A stretch of DNA of 64,000 nucleotides from Haloarcula taiwanensis (GTDB lineage Archaea; Halobacteriota; Halobacteria; Halobacteriales; Haloarculaceae). The position numbers were made by a program, and so were the translations under genes. The DNA is taken from contig CP019154.1 in assembly GCA_002844335.1 (NCBI GenBank), forward strand, positions 2,294,001-2,358,000, read 5' to 3'. Below the pieces are notes generated by a model. It was not told the DNA's origin, made no database searches, and saw nothing but the letters and a program-made list of their open reading frames with translations. This document shows, one piece after another, positions 44,191 to 54,011 of the stretch; position 1 is the first letter of the stretch, and each line of letters begins with the position of its first letter.

Positions 44191-45107
44191 GCGCGCTGGC
44201 CGTGGCCGTCGCCGGCGGGCTGGAACTCGCAATCGGCGAGCCGCCGACCCGGGTCCACCCCGTCGCGTGGTTCGGACGGGTCGTCGGGACCGTCGACCGC
44301 GAGTGGAACCACCCGCTCGCGGTCGGGGGGCTGGCCGCGGCGCTGTTGCCGCTCGGAGCCGCCGCGGTCGTCGGCGCTGCCGTCGCGCTCGCCGCGAGCA
44401 TCGGGCCGCTGGCAGCCGTCGCGCTCGCCGGCCTCGCGCTGTTTCTGACCACGAGCCTCTGCAATCTGCTTTCGACCGCGCGGGTGATCGTCGCCGACAG
44501 CGAGGCAGACCTCCCGACCGCCAGGGACGGCCTGCTCGCGCTCGCTGGCCGGGACGCTTCCGGCCTCTCCGCGGGCGAGGTCCGCAGCGCCGCCGTCGAG
44601 AGCGCGTCCGAGAACCTCGCCGACGGGCTCGTCGCGTCGCTTGCCGCGTTCGTCCTGGGCGGGTTCGTCGCCGCGGGCCTCAGCCTGCCGGCGCTCCCGG
44701 TCGCCGCCGGCGCGGCGGCGTGGGTCAAGGCCGTCAACACGATGGACTCGATGCTGGGTTACCGCTCGAAACGCGTCGGTACGCCCGCGGCGCGCCTCGA
44801 CGACGCCGTGATGTGGCTGCCGGCGCGGCTGAGCGCTCTCTTGCTCGCCGTCGCCTGCGGGTCGCCCCGGTCGGTGGCCCGCGCCCGGGCCTGGCTGGAC
44901 GGCGTCCCCTCGCCGAACTCCGGGTGGCCGATGGGGACGGCCGCCGCGGCGCTCGACGTTCGACTCGAAAAGCCGGGCGTGTACGTGCTGAACCCCGCGG
45001 GGAAGCTCCCCGACGCGGCGACGGCCCAGCGGAGCGTGACCCGGGTCGGCGTCGCCGGGGCGGCGGCGTACCTGCTTTCCGGGCTGGGGGTGTACGCGTG
45101 GTTCTGA
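44184..45107 (+). CDS. cbiB: Adenosylcobinamide-phosphate synthase (CbiB)
   Basis: A 307-residue membrane protein joining adenosylcobyric acid to aminopropanol phosphate. It shows the EPPTRVHPVAWFGR, AVNTMDSMLGYR and SPNSGWPMGT segments typical of CbiB/CobD(Pseudomonas). The start is GTG 44184, preceded by a GGGAGGGAG Shine-Dalgarno sequence inside the HAD gene. Its stop lies within the cobS start region, so these genes are tightly coupled. Confidence 0.9.
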   Translation: MLSALAVAVAGGLELAIGEPPTRVHPVAWFGRVVGTVDREWNHPLAVGGLAAALLPLGAAAVVGAAVALAASIGPLAAVALAGLALFLTTSLCNLLSTARVIVADSEADLPTARDGLLALAGRDASGLSAGEVRSAAVESASENLADGLVASLAAFVLGGFVAAGLSLPALPVAAGAAAWVKAVNTMDSMLGYRSKRVGTPAARLDDAVMWLPARLSALLLAVACGSPRSVARARAWLDGVPSPNSGWPMGTAAAALDVRLEKPGVYVLNPAGKLPDAATAQRSVTRVGVAGAAAYLLSGLGVYAWF

Positions 45108-45889
45108 CCGCGGTCCGGGGGGCGCTGGGGTTCCTCTCGCGGCTCCCGGTCGGGCACAGCGAGCGGGCCTGGGAGGCCTTCGTTGGGACGCCGGCAGCGT
45201 TCCCGCTGGCCGGCTACGTCGTCGGCGGCCTCGTCGCCGTTCCCTTCCTCGCTGCGGGTCTGCTTCCGGCCCCGGTCGTCGCCGCGGCGTACCTCGGGAG
45301 CGTCGTCCTCGTCACCGGCGTCAACCACGCCGACGGGCTCGCGGACCTGGGGGACGCCGCCGTCGTCCACGGCGACCCCGCCGAGCGCCGCGACGTGATG
45401 CGGGACACGACCGTCGGCGTCGGGGCCGTCCTCGCGCTGGGGACGGTCCTCGTCGCGCTGGCGCTGGCCGCGCTGGCAGTCGCCGGGCTCCCGCCGCTGG
45501 TCGCCGTCGCGCTGGTCCTCGCCGCCGAAGTGGGGGCGAAGCTCTCGATGGCGACGCTGGCCTGCGTCGGCCGCCCGAGCCACGAGGGGTTCGGGTCGAC
45601 GGTCATCGACGGGAACGGCTCACGCCACCTCGTCGGCTCACTCGCCGTCGCGGTGCCGGCCGCCGTCGTCGCCGCTCCGGCGACCGCGGTCACGGTCCTC
45701 GCCGGCCCGCTGCTGGCGCTTGGCCTCTCGGGGTGGGCCGACCGCCGGCTGGGCGGCGTCGGCGGCGACGCCTTCGGCGCGACTAACGAACTCACGCGCG
45801 CCGTGGCGCTCCACGCTGGCGTCGCCGTGTGGTCGCTGTTCGGAACGCCGCTCGGCGGCTGGGAGGTGTTCGCGTGGACGCTCTCGTGA
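45098..45889 (+). CDS. cobS: Adenosylcobinamide-GDP ribazoletransferase (CobS)
   Basis: A 263-residue membrane enzyme that attaches alpha-ribazole to adenosylcobinamide-GDP. GALGFLSRLPVG, TGVNHADGLADLGDA and GDAFGATNEL motifs are characteristic. The start is GTG 45098, overlapping the end of cbiB by 10 bases; the alternative long in-frame extension is a shadow of cbiB. cobY starts inside its 3' end. Confidence 0.92.
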   Translation: MVLTAVRGALGFLSRLPVGHSERAWEAFVGTPAAFPLAGYVVGGLVAVPFLAAGLLPAPVVAAAYLGSVVLVTGVNHADGLADLGDAAVVHGDPAERRDVMRDTTVGVGAVLALGTVLVALALAALAVAGLPPLVAVALVLAAEVGAKLSMATLACVGRPSHEGFGSTVIDGNGSRHLVGSLAVAVPAAVVAAPATAVTVLAGPLLALGLSGWADRRLGGVGGDAFGATNELTRAVALHAGVAVWSLFGTPLGGWEVFAWTLS

Positions 45890-46428
45890 TGTGTGGCGGG
45901 CGCGGGACGCGGCTGGCCACCGACGCCGAGAAGCCGCTCTTCCGCGTCGGCGGCGTCCCGATGGTCGACCGGGTCGTCGGCGCGCTCCGGGACAGCGCCG
46001 TCGACCGTATCGTCGCCGCGCCGTCGCCGAACGCGCCGAACACGCGGTCCCATCTGGACGTGCCCTGCATCGAGACGCCGGGCGAAGGGTACGTCGCGGA
46101 CCTCGACGCGGCGCTGGCCGACGACCGGCTCTCGCGGCCGGTCCTGACCGTCGCCGCCGACCTGCCGCTGCTCAACGGCGAGGTCGTTGACCGCGTGCTC
46201 GACTCACACGAGGGGGGCTCGCTGACGGTCCTGGTCCCGGCCTCACTGAAACGCGGACTCGGCGTGAGCGACGACACGACGTTCGAAGACGGCGGCCGAG
46301 TAGTCGCGCCGACGGGCGTCAACGTCGTCGGCGACGGCCCCGACGACGCCTGGCTCACGCGGGACCGGCGCGTCGCGGTCAACGTCAACACGATCGCCGA
46401 TGCCCGCGTCGCGGAACAGTGGCTGTGA
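45874..46428 (+). CDS. cobY: Adenosylcobinamide-phosphate guanylyltransferase (CobY)
   Basis: A 184-residue nucleotidyltransferase, the archaeal replacement of bacterial CobU. The N-terminal ALVMCGGRGTRL loop binds GTP and AADLPLLNGEVV is the metal-binding block. It activates adenosylcobinamide phosphate for CobS. The start is GTG 45874 with GGGAGGTG as Shine-Dalgarno sequence at 45861-45868, within the end of cobS. Confidence 0.92.
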   Translation: MDALVMCGGRGTRLATDAEKPLFRVGGVPMVDRVVGALRDSAVDRIVAAPSPNAPNTRSHLDVPCIETPGEGYVADLDAALADDRLSRPVLTVAADLPLLNGEVVDRVLDSHEGGSLTVLVPASLKRGLGVSDDTTFEDGGRVVAPTGVNVVGDGPDDAWLTRDRRVAVNVNTIADARVAEQWL

Positions 46429-46502
46429 ATGGCGGCGAGATGGGCCACCCGCGGCGTCGTGTTGGCAAGCAAATATGACGGCGGGGAACATTGTGTGTGG
46501 TG

Positions 46503-49500
46503 ATGGCCGACAACATCCGTGTACTCCACGTCGACGACGCACAGGGGTTCGCAGAGATGACGGCCGAGTATCTCGAACGGATCGCCGACGACCTGACGGT
46601 CGTGACGGCAACGAGCCCCGACGACGGTCTGGACCGTCTTGACGGGGGCATCGACTGCGTCGTCAGCGATTACGAGATGCCCGGACAGAACGGCCTAGAG
46701 CTTTTTGACGCCGTCCGGGACCGCTATCCCGACCTCCCGTTCATTCTCTTCACCGGGAAAGGGAACGAGGCCGTCGCCAGCGAGGCCATCACGGCGGGTG
46801 TCACGGACTACCTGCAGAAAGACGGGGGCACGGACCAGTACACGATTCTGGCGAACCGCGTCCGGACCGCCGTCGAGCGCCGACGCGCCCGCCGGGAGCG
46901 CGAGCGGAGCGAACGGCGGTTCGAGGCGGTCTTCGAGGACCCGCAGACGCTGGTCGGCGTCCTCAACCCCGACGGGACGGTCCGCAAGGCCAACCAGACA
47001 GCCCTAGAGGCGGTCGGCGCACCGCTTGAAGAGGTCGTCGGACAGCCCTTCTGGGAGCTGTCGTGGTGGCCCGAGGGCCACGCGGCCGAAGTCGAGGAGT
47101 GGGTCGAGCGCGCCGCCGACGGCGAATACGTCGAGGTCGACATCGACCACACCACCGCCGGGTCGGCGCAGTTCAGCTACCACGGCTACATCCGACCGGT
47201 CAGAGACGACGACGGCGACATCGTCTCACTCATCGCGTCCGGCCACGACGTGACGGAGAAACGAGAGCGCGCCGAAACCCTCGAACGGACGCGCGACCTG
47301 CTCGCACAGACCGAACAACTCGCGTCCGTCGGCGGCTGGGAAATCGACGTCTCCGACGGTCCGCCCTACGAGGGGAACCCGACCGAGGGGTTCTACCGCC
47401 TCCACGGCCTCGACCCCGACGAACACGTCCCCGTCGAGCAGACGGGGGAGTTGCTCCACCCGGCGGACCGCGAGCGCGTCGAGGATTCCCTGTCGACGCT
47501 GTTGACGGAGGGCGAGCCGTTCGACCTCGAAGCCAGAATCGTCACGCCGGATGGCGAGACGCGGTGGGTTCGCTCCATCGGCGTCCCCGTCGAGGAGGAC
47601 GGCGAGTTCGACAAGTGCCACGGCGCAATAGTCGACATCACCGACCTGAAACGACAGGAAGCGGAGCTCGAACGGAAGGCGGACCTGCTCCGGCACGCCC
47701 AGCAGATCGCGGACGTGGGCGGGTGGGAACTCGACATCGCGGAGCCGCCCTACGAGGCGACGTGGACCGACCAGCTCTTCGAGATATTCGGGATACCGCC
47801 CCGGGACGCCGTGACGCCGGACGAGGTGCTCAGTTTCGTCCACCCGGACGACCACGACCGCGTCGCCGCCGAGACGGAACGGCTCATCGAGGAGGGCGAG
47901 GGCCTTACACAGGAGTACCGCATCGTGACCGGGGAGGGCGAGGAGCGCTGGCTCCGCGTCATTTCGGAACAGCCCGACGACCGAGCGGACATCATCCGTG
48001 GGGCGACGCTGGACATCACCGAGCAGAAGCAGACGACGCAGGCGCTCAGAGAGCGGGAGCGAACGCTCAGTCAGTACAAGGAGTTCACCGACGACATCTT
48101 CGACGCCGTCGACGACGTGTTCTTCCTGCTGGACGAGCACGGCCGGGTCCGGCGCTGGAACGAGTCGCTCGAACGGGTGACCGGCCACGACGGCGACGAC
48201 CTGGCCTCGATGGACGGCGTCGCGTTCTTCAGGCCCGAGGACCGCGAGACCGTCAGGGAAGCGTGCCGGGCGGGCGACACCACGATAGAGCTGCCGCTGG
48301 TGGCCGACGACGGGGAGCCGGTCCCCTACGAGTTCGTCTTCGATCGGGTCGAAACGCCCGAAGGGGAGCGACGGACGGCCGCCATCGGCCGGGACATCTC
48401 CGCCCGCAAGGAGCGCGAGGAGGCTCTGGCGAGGACGAACCGACAGCTCCAGACGATTCTGGAGACCACGACCGCGCTCGTGTTCCTGAAAGACAGCGAC
48501 GGTCGGTACCAGCGGATAAACGACCGGTTCCGCGAGGTGCTCGTCGACGGGCCGATGGACGTGGTCGGGAAGACCGACGCGGAGCTGTTTCCGGACGAAA
48601 TCGCCCAGCAGATACGCGCCGACGACCGGCAGGTAATCGAGACCGGTGAGTCTATCGAGCGGGAGGAGGAGGTCCCGACGCCCCACGGGACACGGACCTT
48701 CCTCACGCTCAAGAACCCGATATACGACGCCGAGGGGAACGTCGCCGGCATCTGTGGCGTCGCCACCGACATCACCGAACGCGCCGAGTACAAGGCCCAC
48801 GTCGAGCGCCAGAAGGAGCGCCTCGACGAGTTCGCCAGCATCGTCTCCCACGACCTCCGGAACCCACTCGACGTGGCGCGGGGGCGGCTACAGCTCGCGG
48901 AGGCGGACCCGTCGGCAGAGCACCTTGCGGCCATCGAGCGGTCGCTGGACCGCATGCAGGAGCTTATCGACGACCTCCTGGCGCTGGCCCGGCAGGGCGA
49001 GGCCGTTACCGACATCCAACCGGTCGCCGTCGAGAACGCGGTCGAGCAGGCCTGGCGGAGCGTCCGGACCGGGGCGGCGACGCTCGAAACCGACATCGAG
49101 GGGACGGTCATGGCGGACCCGACCCGCCTCCAGCAACTGTTCGAGAACCTCGTCCGGAACAGTGTGGAGCATGGCTCTGCGAGCAGTCGGACAGAGTCCG
49201 ACACCAGCGTCGAGCGCGGGTCGACGGCCCCGCCGCCGGAGCCGGGGGACGGCGACGTGACGCCGGACTCGAACGGATCGATGGTCTCCGACACCTCCCA
49301 AACCGCCGCGGGTGGGATCACTGTAACGGTCGGGGCGCTCGACGACGGGACGGGGTTCTATGTCGAAGACGACGGGGAGGGAATCCCCGACGACGAGCGG
49401 GAGAAGGTGTTCCGGAGCGGCTACTCGACCTCCGAGAGCGGGACCGGGTTCGGCCTCGCTATCGTCCGGGAGATCGCCGAGGCCCACGACTGGGCGGTCG

Positions 49501-49565
49501 CCGTGGCCGAAAGCGCGAGCGGGGGCGCGCGGTTCGAGTTCCGCGGCGTCGACGGCCCGGACTGA
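46503..49565 (+). CDS. Hybrid sensor histidine kinase with receiver and five PAS domains
   Basis: A 1020-residue soluble protein. An N-terminal receiver domain (about 4-120, phospho-acceptor D56 in VVSDYEMPG) is followed by five PAS-type units at about 140-260, 272-390, 400-510, 520-640 and 650-765, then HisKA (H783 in SIVSHDLRNPLD) and a HATPase domain (N-box ENLVRNSVEH; DDGEGIPDD; SGTGFGLAI). A disordered insert of about 45 residues rich in S, T, G, P and D interrupts the HATPase between the N-box and G1. It has no membrane segment, so it reads a cytosolic or redox cue. It sits inside the cobalamin cluster with its own TATA-like AAATATGA at 46470-46477. Confidence 0.9.
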   Translation: MADNIRVLHVDDAQGFAEMTAEYLERIADDLTVVTATSPDDGLDRLDGGIDCVVSDYEMPGQNGLELFDAVRDRYPDLPFILFTGKGNEAVASEAITAGVTDYLQKDGGTDQYTILANRVRTAVERRRARRERERSERRFEAVFEDPQTLVGVLNPDGTVRKANQTALEAVGAPLEEVVGQPFWELSWWPEGHAAEVEEWVERAADGEYVEVDIDHTTAGSAQFSYHGYIRPVRDDDGDIVSLIASGHDVTEKRERAETLERTRDLLAQTEQLASVGGWEIDVSDGPPYEGNPTEGFYRLHGLDPDEHVPVEQTGELLHPADRERVEDSLSTLLTEGEPFDLEARIVTPDGETRWVRSIGVPVEEDGEFDKCHGAIVDITDLKRQEAELERKADLLRHAQQIADVGGWELDIAEPPYEATWTDQLFEIFGIPPRDAVTPDEVLSFVHPDDHDRVAAETERLIEEGEGLTQEYRIVTGEGEERWLRVISEQPDDRADIIRGATLDITEQKQTTQALRERERTLSQYKEFTDDIFDAVDDVFFLLDEHGRVRRWNESLERVTGHDGDDLASMDGVAFFRPEDRETVREACRAGDTTIELPLVADDGEPVPYEFVFDRVETPEGERRTAAIGRDISARKEREEALARTNRQLQTILETTTALVFLKDSDGRYQRINDRFREVLVDGPMDVVGKTDAELFPDEIAQQIRADDRQVIETGESIEREEEVPTPHGTRTFLTLKNPIYDAEGNVAGICGVATDITERAEYKAHVERQKERLDEFASIVSHDLRNPLDVARGRLQLAEADPSAEHLAAIERSLDRMQELIDDLLALARQGEAVTDIQPVAVENAVEQAWRSVRTGAATLETDIEGTVMADPTRLQQLFENLVRNSVEHGSASSRTESDTSVERGSTAPPPEPGDGDVTPDSNGSMVSDTSQTAAGGITVTVGALDDGTGFYVEDDGEGIPDDEREKVFRSGYSTSESGTGFGLAIVREIAEAHDWAVAVAESASGGARFEFRGVDGPD

Positions 49566-49617
49566 CCGGGGTGGCACCGCGAAACTTTCTCCACACCGCC
49601 TGCCGTAACCTCTGTCA

Positions 49618-50676
49618 ATGGACCCTGACTCGGTTGAGGGCGTGCGGACGAGTGGCGGGGACGGACCCGAGGATGCCATCGGTCCGGACGGGCGCGTGCC
49701 ACACGGCAGCAGCGACGACCCGGACGTGCTGGATTTCAGCGCGAACACGAACCCCCAGGTCCCACCGGGCGCAGAGAAGGCGTACCTGGCGGCGTTCGAG
49801 ACGGCCCGCTCGTACCCAGCTGACGGCTACCCGGAGTTTCGCGAGGCCGCGGCGGCGTTCGTCGGCTGCGAACCGTCGCAGGTGATACCGACGGCCGGCG
49901 GCCTTGAGGCTATTCGCCTATCGATCCAGACGACGATTCAGACGGACGATAGCGTCCTGCTCCCGTATCCGAGCTTCGGCGAGTACGCCCGGGAAGTGCG
50001 GCTCCAGGGCGGAACTCCGGAGTTCATCCCGCACGACCAACTGCTTGCCGCCGACCCGGCGGGCCACGCGCTCGTCGTCGTCTGCAATCCGAACAATCCG
50101 ACCGGCGAGACCGCCGAACCCGGGGCGCTCCGGGACTTCGCCGACCGCTGTCGAGCGGCCGGGACGACGCTGCTCGTCGACGAGGCGTTCCTCGGATTCA
50201 CCGGCGAGCCGTCGCTGGCCGGTCGCGAAGGCGTCATCGTCGCGCGGTCGCTGACGAAACTGTTCGGCCTGCCCGGGATTCGGATGGGCTACGCCGTCGG
50301 GACCGGACAGGAGCGCGACCGCCTCGCGACGGCCCGGCGCGCCTGGTCGATGAGCGCTGCGGCAGCCGCGGTCGGGGCACACTGCTACGGACAAACGGGG
50401 TTCGTCACGGAGACGAAAGCCCGCGTCGCTGAGGAGCGAGCGCGGATGCGGGAGCGGCTCGTGACGCGGTTCGACGTGTTCCGTTCTGATGCGCCGTTCC
50501 TGCTGCTGTCGGTCAGTGACGCCGACACGTCCGTCGATGGTATCCTTGCCTCGGCCCGTGAGGCTGGCATCGCACTCCGGGACGCCCGGACGTTTCGCGG
50601 GCTGGACTCGCACATTCGGGTCGCTGTCAGAGCGCCCGAAGAAAACGACCGGCTGCTGGATGCGCTGGATGTTTGA
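49618..50676 (+). CDS. cobD: Threonine-phosphate decarboxylase (CobD-type PLP enzyme)
   Basis: A 352-residue fold-type I PLP enzyme of the histidinol-phosphate aminotransferase family. Visible features are DFSANTNPQVPPG, VVCNPNNPTGE, LLVDEAFLGF and the PLP lysine K214 in SLTKLFGLPGIRMGY. In a cobalamin locus the likely activity is decarboxylation of L-threonine O-3-phosphate to aminopropanol phosphate, the CbiB substrate. An aminotransferase HisC is the alternative. The cbiZ start overlaps its end by eight bases. Confidence 0.85.
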   Translation: MDPDSVEGVRTSGGDGPEDAIGPDGRVPHGSSDDPDVLDFSANTNPQVPPGAEKAYLAAFETARSYPADGYPEFREAAAAFVGCEPSQVIPTAGGLEAIRLSIQTTIQTDDSVLLPYPSFGEYAREVRLQGGTPEFIPHDQLLAADPAGHALVVVCNPNNPTGETAEPGALRDFADRCRAAGTTLLVDEAFLGFTGEPSLAGREGVIVARSLTKLFGLPGIRMGYAVGTGQERDRLATARRAWSMSAAAAAVGAHCYGQTGFVTETKARVAEERARMRERLVTRFDVFRSDAPFLLLSVSDADTSVDGILASAREAGIALRDARTFRGLDSHIRVAVRAPEENDRLLDALDV

Positions 50677-51385
50677 AACGACCGTTCGGGATGGCGTCTG
50701 TCAGATTCGCCGCAAGGGTGCCCGCTGGCTTTCGACAGCGTGGGACGGCGGCTACCGGACCGCAGACGCCGTCTACAACGTCACCGTCCCCGAGGGGTTC
50801 GAGCGAACCGACCTCGCCGCCTACCGCGCCGAGCGGCTGTCGGGGGCCGGCTTCGCCATCGGCCCGACACTGCTCACCGGCGTCCACATGGAGCACGCCC
50901 GCTGTGCCCGGAGCGGGCCGGTGTCGGTGCTGGCGACAGCGGGCCTCTCGAACCCCGCCGCGTTGCCGATGTCGGCAGCGGGGCCAGCGGACGGCTTCGA
51001 CGGGCGCGCGTCCGATCCGGCGGACCGCCCCGACTGGCGGCCCGGGACGGTGAATCTCGTCATCGGGGTTGAGCGCGAACTGGACGATGGCGCGCTGGCG
51101 ACGCTGCTTGCCAGCGCTGTCGAGGCGAAGGCCGCGACGCTGCTGGACGCGGCGGATGCGCCCGGAACCACCTCGGACGCGGCCATCGTCGGCTGTGTCC
51201 CGGGCGCTGAGCGTGCGTCGTTCGCCGGGAGTGCGACCGAAATCGGGGCCGCGGCCCGCGTCTGTGTCCGCGACGCTATCAGGGCGAGTCTGGCCGCCCG
51301 CTACGGGGGCGACGCCCTGCCGACCGTCGACGGCGCGGAGTACGGCGTCGTTACCGACCGGGGCACCGAGGTCTTCGAGCCGTGA
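50669..51385 (+). CDS. cbiZ: Adenosylcobinamide amidohydrolase (CbiZ)
   Basis: A 238-residue protein of the CbiZ family, which cleaves the aminopropanol amide of adenosylcobinamide to give adenosylcobyric acid for salvage. LSTAWDGGYRTADAVYNVTVP at the N-terminus (below 45), LLTGVHMEHAR and TVNLVIGVERELDDGALA are family features. The ATG 50669 overlaps the cobD stop. Its presence with CbiP and CbiB shows that this archaeon salvages cobinamide through cobyric acid. Confidence 0.9.
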   Translation: MFETTVRDGVCQIRRKGARWLSTAWDGGYRTADAVYNVTVPEGFERTDLAAYRAERLSGAGFAIGPTLLTGVHMEHARCARSGPVSVLATAGLSNPAALPMSAAGPADGFDGRASDPADRPDWRPGTVNLVIGVERELDDGALATLLASAVEAKAATLLDAADAPGTTSDAAIVGCVPGAERASFAGSATEIGAAARVCVRDAIRASLAARYGGDALPTVDGAEYGVVTDRGTEVFEP

Positions 51386-51454
51386 AAGCGGAGTGTATCA
51401 CACGACGGTCCTTCATTCCAAACGGCTAAACAGAATCCCGTCGAACAGGCAGGC

Positions 51455-52105
51455 ATGACCGACAACACGGCCGGCCCGACCGCCGAACCAATCGAGCCGA
51501 GCGCGCCCGAGGAGTTCGGGCTGGTGCAGGTCTGGTGGGGCGACGGCAAGGGCAAGACGACAGCGGCGCTGGGGATGGCGACCCGCGCCGTCGGTCACGG
51601 CTACCGCGTCCACCTCCTGCAGTTCATGAAAGGCGGGACCAGCACCGTCGAGGACGTGCGCGGCGAGTACAACGCCATTGCCGCGCTGCCGGGCTTCTCA
51701 TACGAGAACGCGGGGCACTACGGCTGGCACGGCTTCCTCGACGGCAGCGAGGACGACGAGCACGAGGCCCGGGCGAAAGGCGCACTCGACCGGGCACGGG
51801 ACCTCGTTCAGGCCAGCGCCGACACCGACCTCTCGGAGCCGCTGGACGCCGACGGGCCGCCAGAAGAGGGCGTCAACATGCTCGTCCTCGACGAAATACT
51901 ATACGCCGCGAACCGCGCCCTCGTCGACCCCGAAGACGTGATTGGGCTCATCGAAGCCAAGCCGGACGACCTCGAACTTGTCCTCACAGGCGGCCACGAG
52001 CGGCCGGAGTTCCTGTCTGACCACGCGGACCTCGTTACCGAAGTCAGCAAGGAGAAACACCCAATCGACGCCGGTCAGGGCGCGCGGAAGGGCACGGAGT
52101 TCTGA
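51455..52105 (+). CDS. cobA: ATP:corrinoid adenosyltransferase (CobA/CobO type)
   Basis: A 216-residue P-loop enzyme that adds the upper adenosyl ligand to cobalt corrinoids. The P-loop is G29-DGKGKTT-36 within VWWGDGKGKTTAALG; LLQFMKGG and LVLDEILYAANR are also typical. The N-terminus is an acidic extension of 20 residues. It is separated from cbiZ by 69 bases with a TATA-like GGCTAAAC at 51423-51430, so it may have its own promoter. Confidence 0.93.
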   Translation: MTDNTAGPTAEPIEPSAPEEFGLVQVWWGDGKGKTTAALGMATRAVGHGYRVHLLQFMKGGTSTVEDVRGEYNAIAALPGFSYENAGHYGWHGFLDGSEDDEHEARAKGALDRARDLVQASADTDLSEPLDADGPPEEGVNMLVLDEILYAANRALVDPEDVIGLIEAKPDDLELVLTGGHERPEFLSDHADLVTEVSKEKHPIDAGQGARKGTEF

Positions 52106-52126
52106 GTACGTTCTCCTCGGACGGAG

Positions 52127-52396
52127 TTACAGTTCGTCCAGCATGGTATCGACGATCTCGCGAGCCGCGTCGACGTGGTCGTCGGCAACGGCATCGGCAG
52201 TGCTCTCGACGTGTGACAGAATGTGGTCGACGGTTATCAGCCGCTCAGCTAGCACGTCTTCGGAGAGTTCACCCGCAGCGATGTCGGCGGCGACGGCCTC
52301 CGCCTCTCCGAGCCAGCGGCTGGCCGTGCGTTCGACCGGCCGCTCCCCGGTTTCCGCGAGGTGTCTATGCAGCGCCTGAAGGCGTTCGTCAGTCAT
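52127..52396 (-). CDS. Small helical protein of unknown function
   Basis: An 89-residue acidic all-helical protein (MTDERLQALHRHLAETGERP). It contains heptad-like leucine spacing and no cysteine. It is the only leftward gene in the cobalamin cluster, convergent with cobA at a 21-base distance and divergent from cbiP. I do not recognise it. The ATG at 52396 is clear. Confidence 0.6.
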   Translation of the reverse strand: MTDERLQALHRHLAETGERPVERTASRWLGEAEAVAADIAAGELSEDVLAERLITVDHILSHVESTADAVADDHVDAAREIVDTMLDEL

Positions 52397-52471
52397 AGAT
52401 AGAACTCGGCGGGTCGGGACAAAGAACCCCTGCCGAATCACTGATGTTCGCGGCGGCCTCAGCACTGCCCG

Positions 52472-53950
52472 ATGGCTCACACGCTGCTGGTCGCCGGGAC
52501 GGCCAGCCACGTCGGCAAGTCGACCGTCGCGGCCGGACTCTGTCGCTATCTGGCCGACCGTGCTGTTTCGGTCGCGCCGTTCAAGGCCCAGAACATGAGC
52601 AACAACGCCCGGGCGACACCGGGCGGCGAAGTCGGCGTCTCCCAGTACGTTCAGGCCCGCGCGGCCGGCGTCGCGCCGTCGACTGACCACAATCCGGTAC
52701 TCCTGAAACCGCGAGGGGACGGCGAATCCCAGCTCATTCTGGACGGCGAGGTGGTCGGGCATTTCGAGGCCCGTGGATACTACGACGAGCACTGGGAGGA
52801 CGCGCTGGACACCGCCCGCGCGGCCCACGACCGACTCGCCCGGTCCCACGACGTGATTGTCGCCGAAGGGGCGGGGTCGATTGCCGAAATCAATCTGCAC
52901 GACCGCGACCTGGCGAACGTCGAGACGGCGCGCTTCGCCGACGCCGATATCCTGCTCGTCGCCGACATTGAGCGCGGCGGCGTCTTCGCCTCGCTCGTCG
53001 GGACGCTCGAACTCGTCCCCGAGGACGTTCGCGAACGGGTGGCCGGCGCGGTCATCACGAAGTTCCGCGGCGACCGCTCGCTGCTCGACCCGGGCATCGA
53101 AGAGTTCGAGGACCGGACCGGCGTCCCCGTCCTCGGCGTGGTTCCCTACGACGACCCGGGCCTCCCCGAGGAAGACAGCGTCGCGCTGCCGCCGGTCGGC
53201 GAGCGAGCCGTCGTCGGTGACGGTGACGGCGTTGCCGACGACGAGAGCGTTACCGTCGCGGTCCCGCGGCTCCCGCGTATCTCGAATTTCACCGACCTCC
53301 AGCCGCTCGCCCGCGAACCCGGCGTCAGAGTCGCGTACGTGCCACCCGGTGCCACCCTCGACGACGCCGACGCGGTGGTCCTGCCGGGGAGTAAGAACAC
53401 GGTCGATGATCTGCGAGCGCTTACCGACGCTGGATTCGGGGACCGACTACGGGCGTTCGACGGCCCTGTCGTCGGCCTCTGTGGCGGCTACCAGATGCTC
53501 GGTGAGGCGATCACGAACGCCGCGGTTGAGGGGACTGGCGACGCGGACCACATCGAGGGGCTTGGGTTGCTCCCGGTGACGACAGCATTCAGCGAGGCGA
53601 AGACGGTCGAACACGTCGAGCGGACACTCAATGGTGTCGGCCCGCTCTCCGGAGCGAGCGGGACCGTCGAGGGTTACGAGATTCATATGGGCGACTCAAA
53701 ACTGACAGGCGGGGCCGCCCGTCCCTTCGACAGTGACGGGGCGGCGACCGACAGTGTTCTGGGAACATACCTCCACGACCTCTTCGTCAACGACACTGCC
53801 AGAGATGCCTTTGTGCGAAACACCTTCGAAAGCGCTGGTATCGCCCTGCCAGAGGCACCCGAACGAGCCGACAGCGACCCGTACGAACGAGCGGCTGGGC
53901 TCATCCGTGACCACGTTGACCTAGGACCGCTCGGACTACCCGACCGATGA
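52472..53950 (+). CDS. cbiP: Cobyric acid synthase (CbiP/CobQ)
   Basis: A 492-residue amidotransferase that amidates side chains b, d, e and g of adenosyl-cobyrinic diamide. The N-terminal dethiobiotin-synthetase-like domain begins [14 protein letters not shown] and [12 protein letters not shown]; the C-terminal glutaminase domain has the triad-like C337 ([11 protein letters not shown]) and late His in LGTYLHDLF. The presence of CbiP indicates corrin-ring amidation capacity beyond simple cobinamide salvage. The middle acidic loop near 240-260 is a haloarchaeal insert. Confidence 0.93.
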   Translation: MAHTLLVAGTASHVGKSTVAAGLCRYLADRAVSVAPFKAQNMSNNARATPGGEVGVSQYVQARAAGVAPSTDHNPVLLKPRGDGESQLILDGEVVGHFEARGYYDEHWEDALDTARAAHDRLARSHDVIVAEGAGSIAEINLHDRDLANVETARFADADILLVADIERGGVFASLVGTLELVPEDVRERVAGAVITKFRGDRSLLDPGIEEFEDRTGVPVLGVVPYDDPGLPEEDSVALPPVGERAVVGDGDGVADDESVTVAVPRLPRISNFTDLQPLAREPGVRVAYVPPGATLDDADAVVLPGSKNTVDDLRALTDAGFGDRLRAFDGPVVGLCGGYQMLGEAITNAAVEGTGDADHIEGLGLLPVTTAFSEAKTVEHVERTLNGVGPLSGASGTVEGYEIHMGDSKLTGGAARPFDSDGAATDSVLGTYLHDLFVNDTARDAFVRNTFESAGIALPEAPERADSDPYERAAGLIRDHVDLGPLGLPDR

Positions 53951-53976
53951 GTGTTTGATACTGCGCTAACTTCCGG

Positions 53977-53988
53977 AAATTTATATAC
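53977..53988 (+). promoter_or_regulatory. TATA box of the MinD-like two-gene operon
   Basis: AAATTTATATAC is a near-perfect haloarchaeal TATA box, 24-35 bases before ATG 54012, so the mRNA should be leaderless. Confidence 0.65.
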
Positions 53989-54011
53989 AGCTAGCTCGCA
54001 ATATTCCCTTA

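Noticed and set aside
43429..44232. Long minus-strand open frame of 267 codons
   Set aside because: It lies opposite the HAD gene, whose four motifs are clear, and its product is rich in Arg and Pro, unlike a haloarchaeal protein.
47226..48851. 541-codon minus-strand open frame
   Set aside because: It is a shadow of the histidine kinase; the plus frame has intact PAS and kinase motifs.
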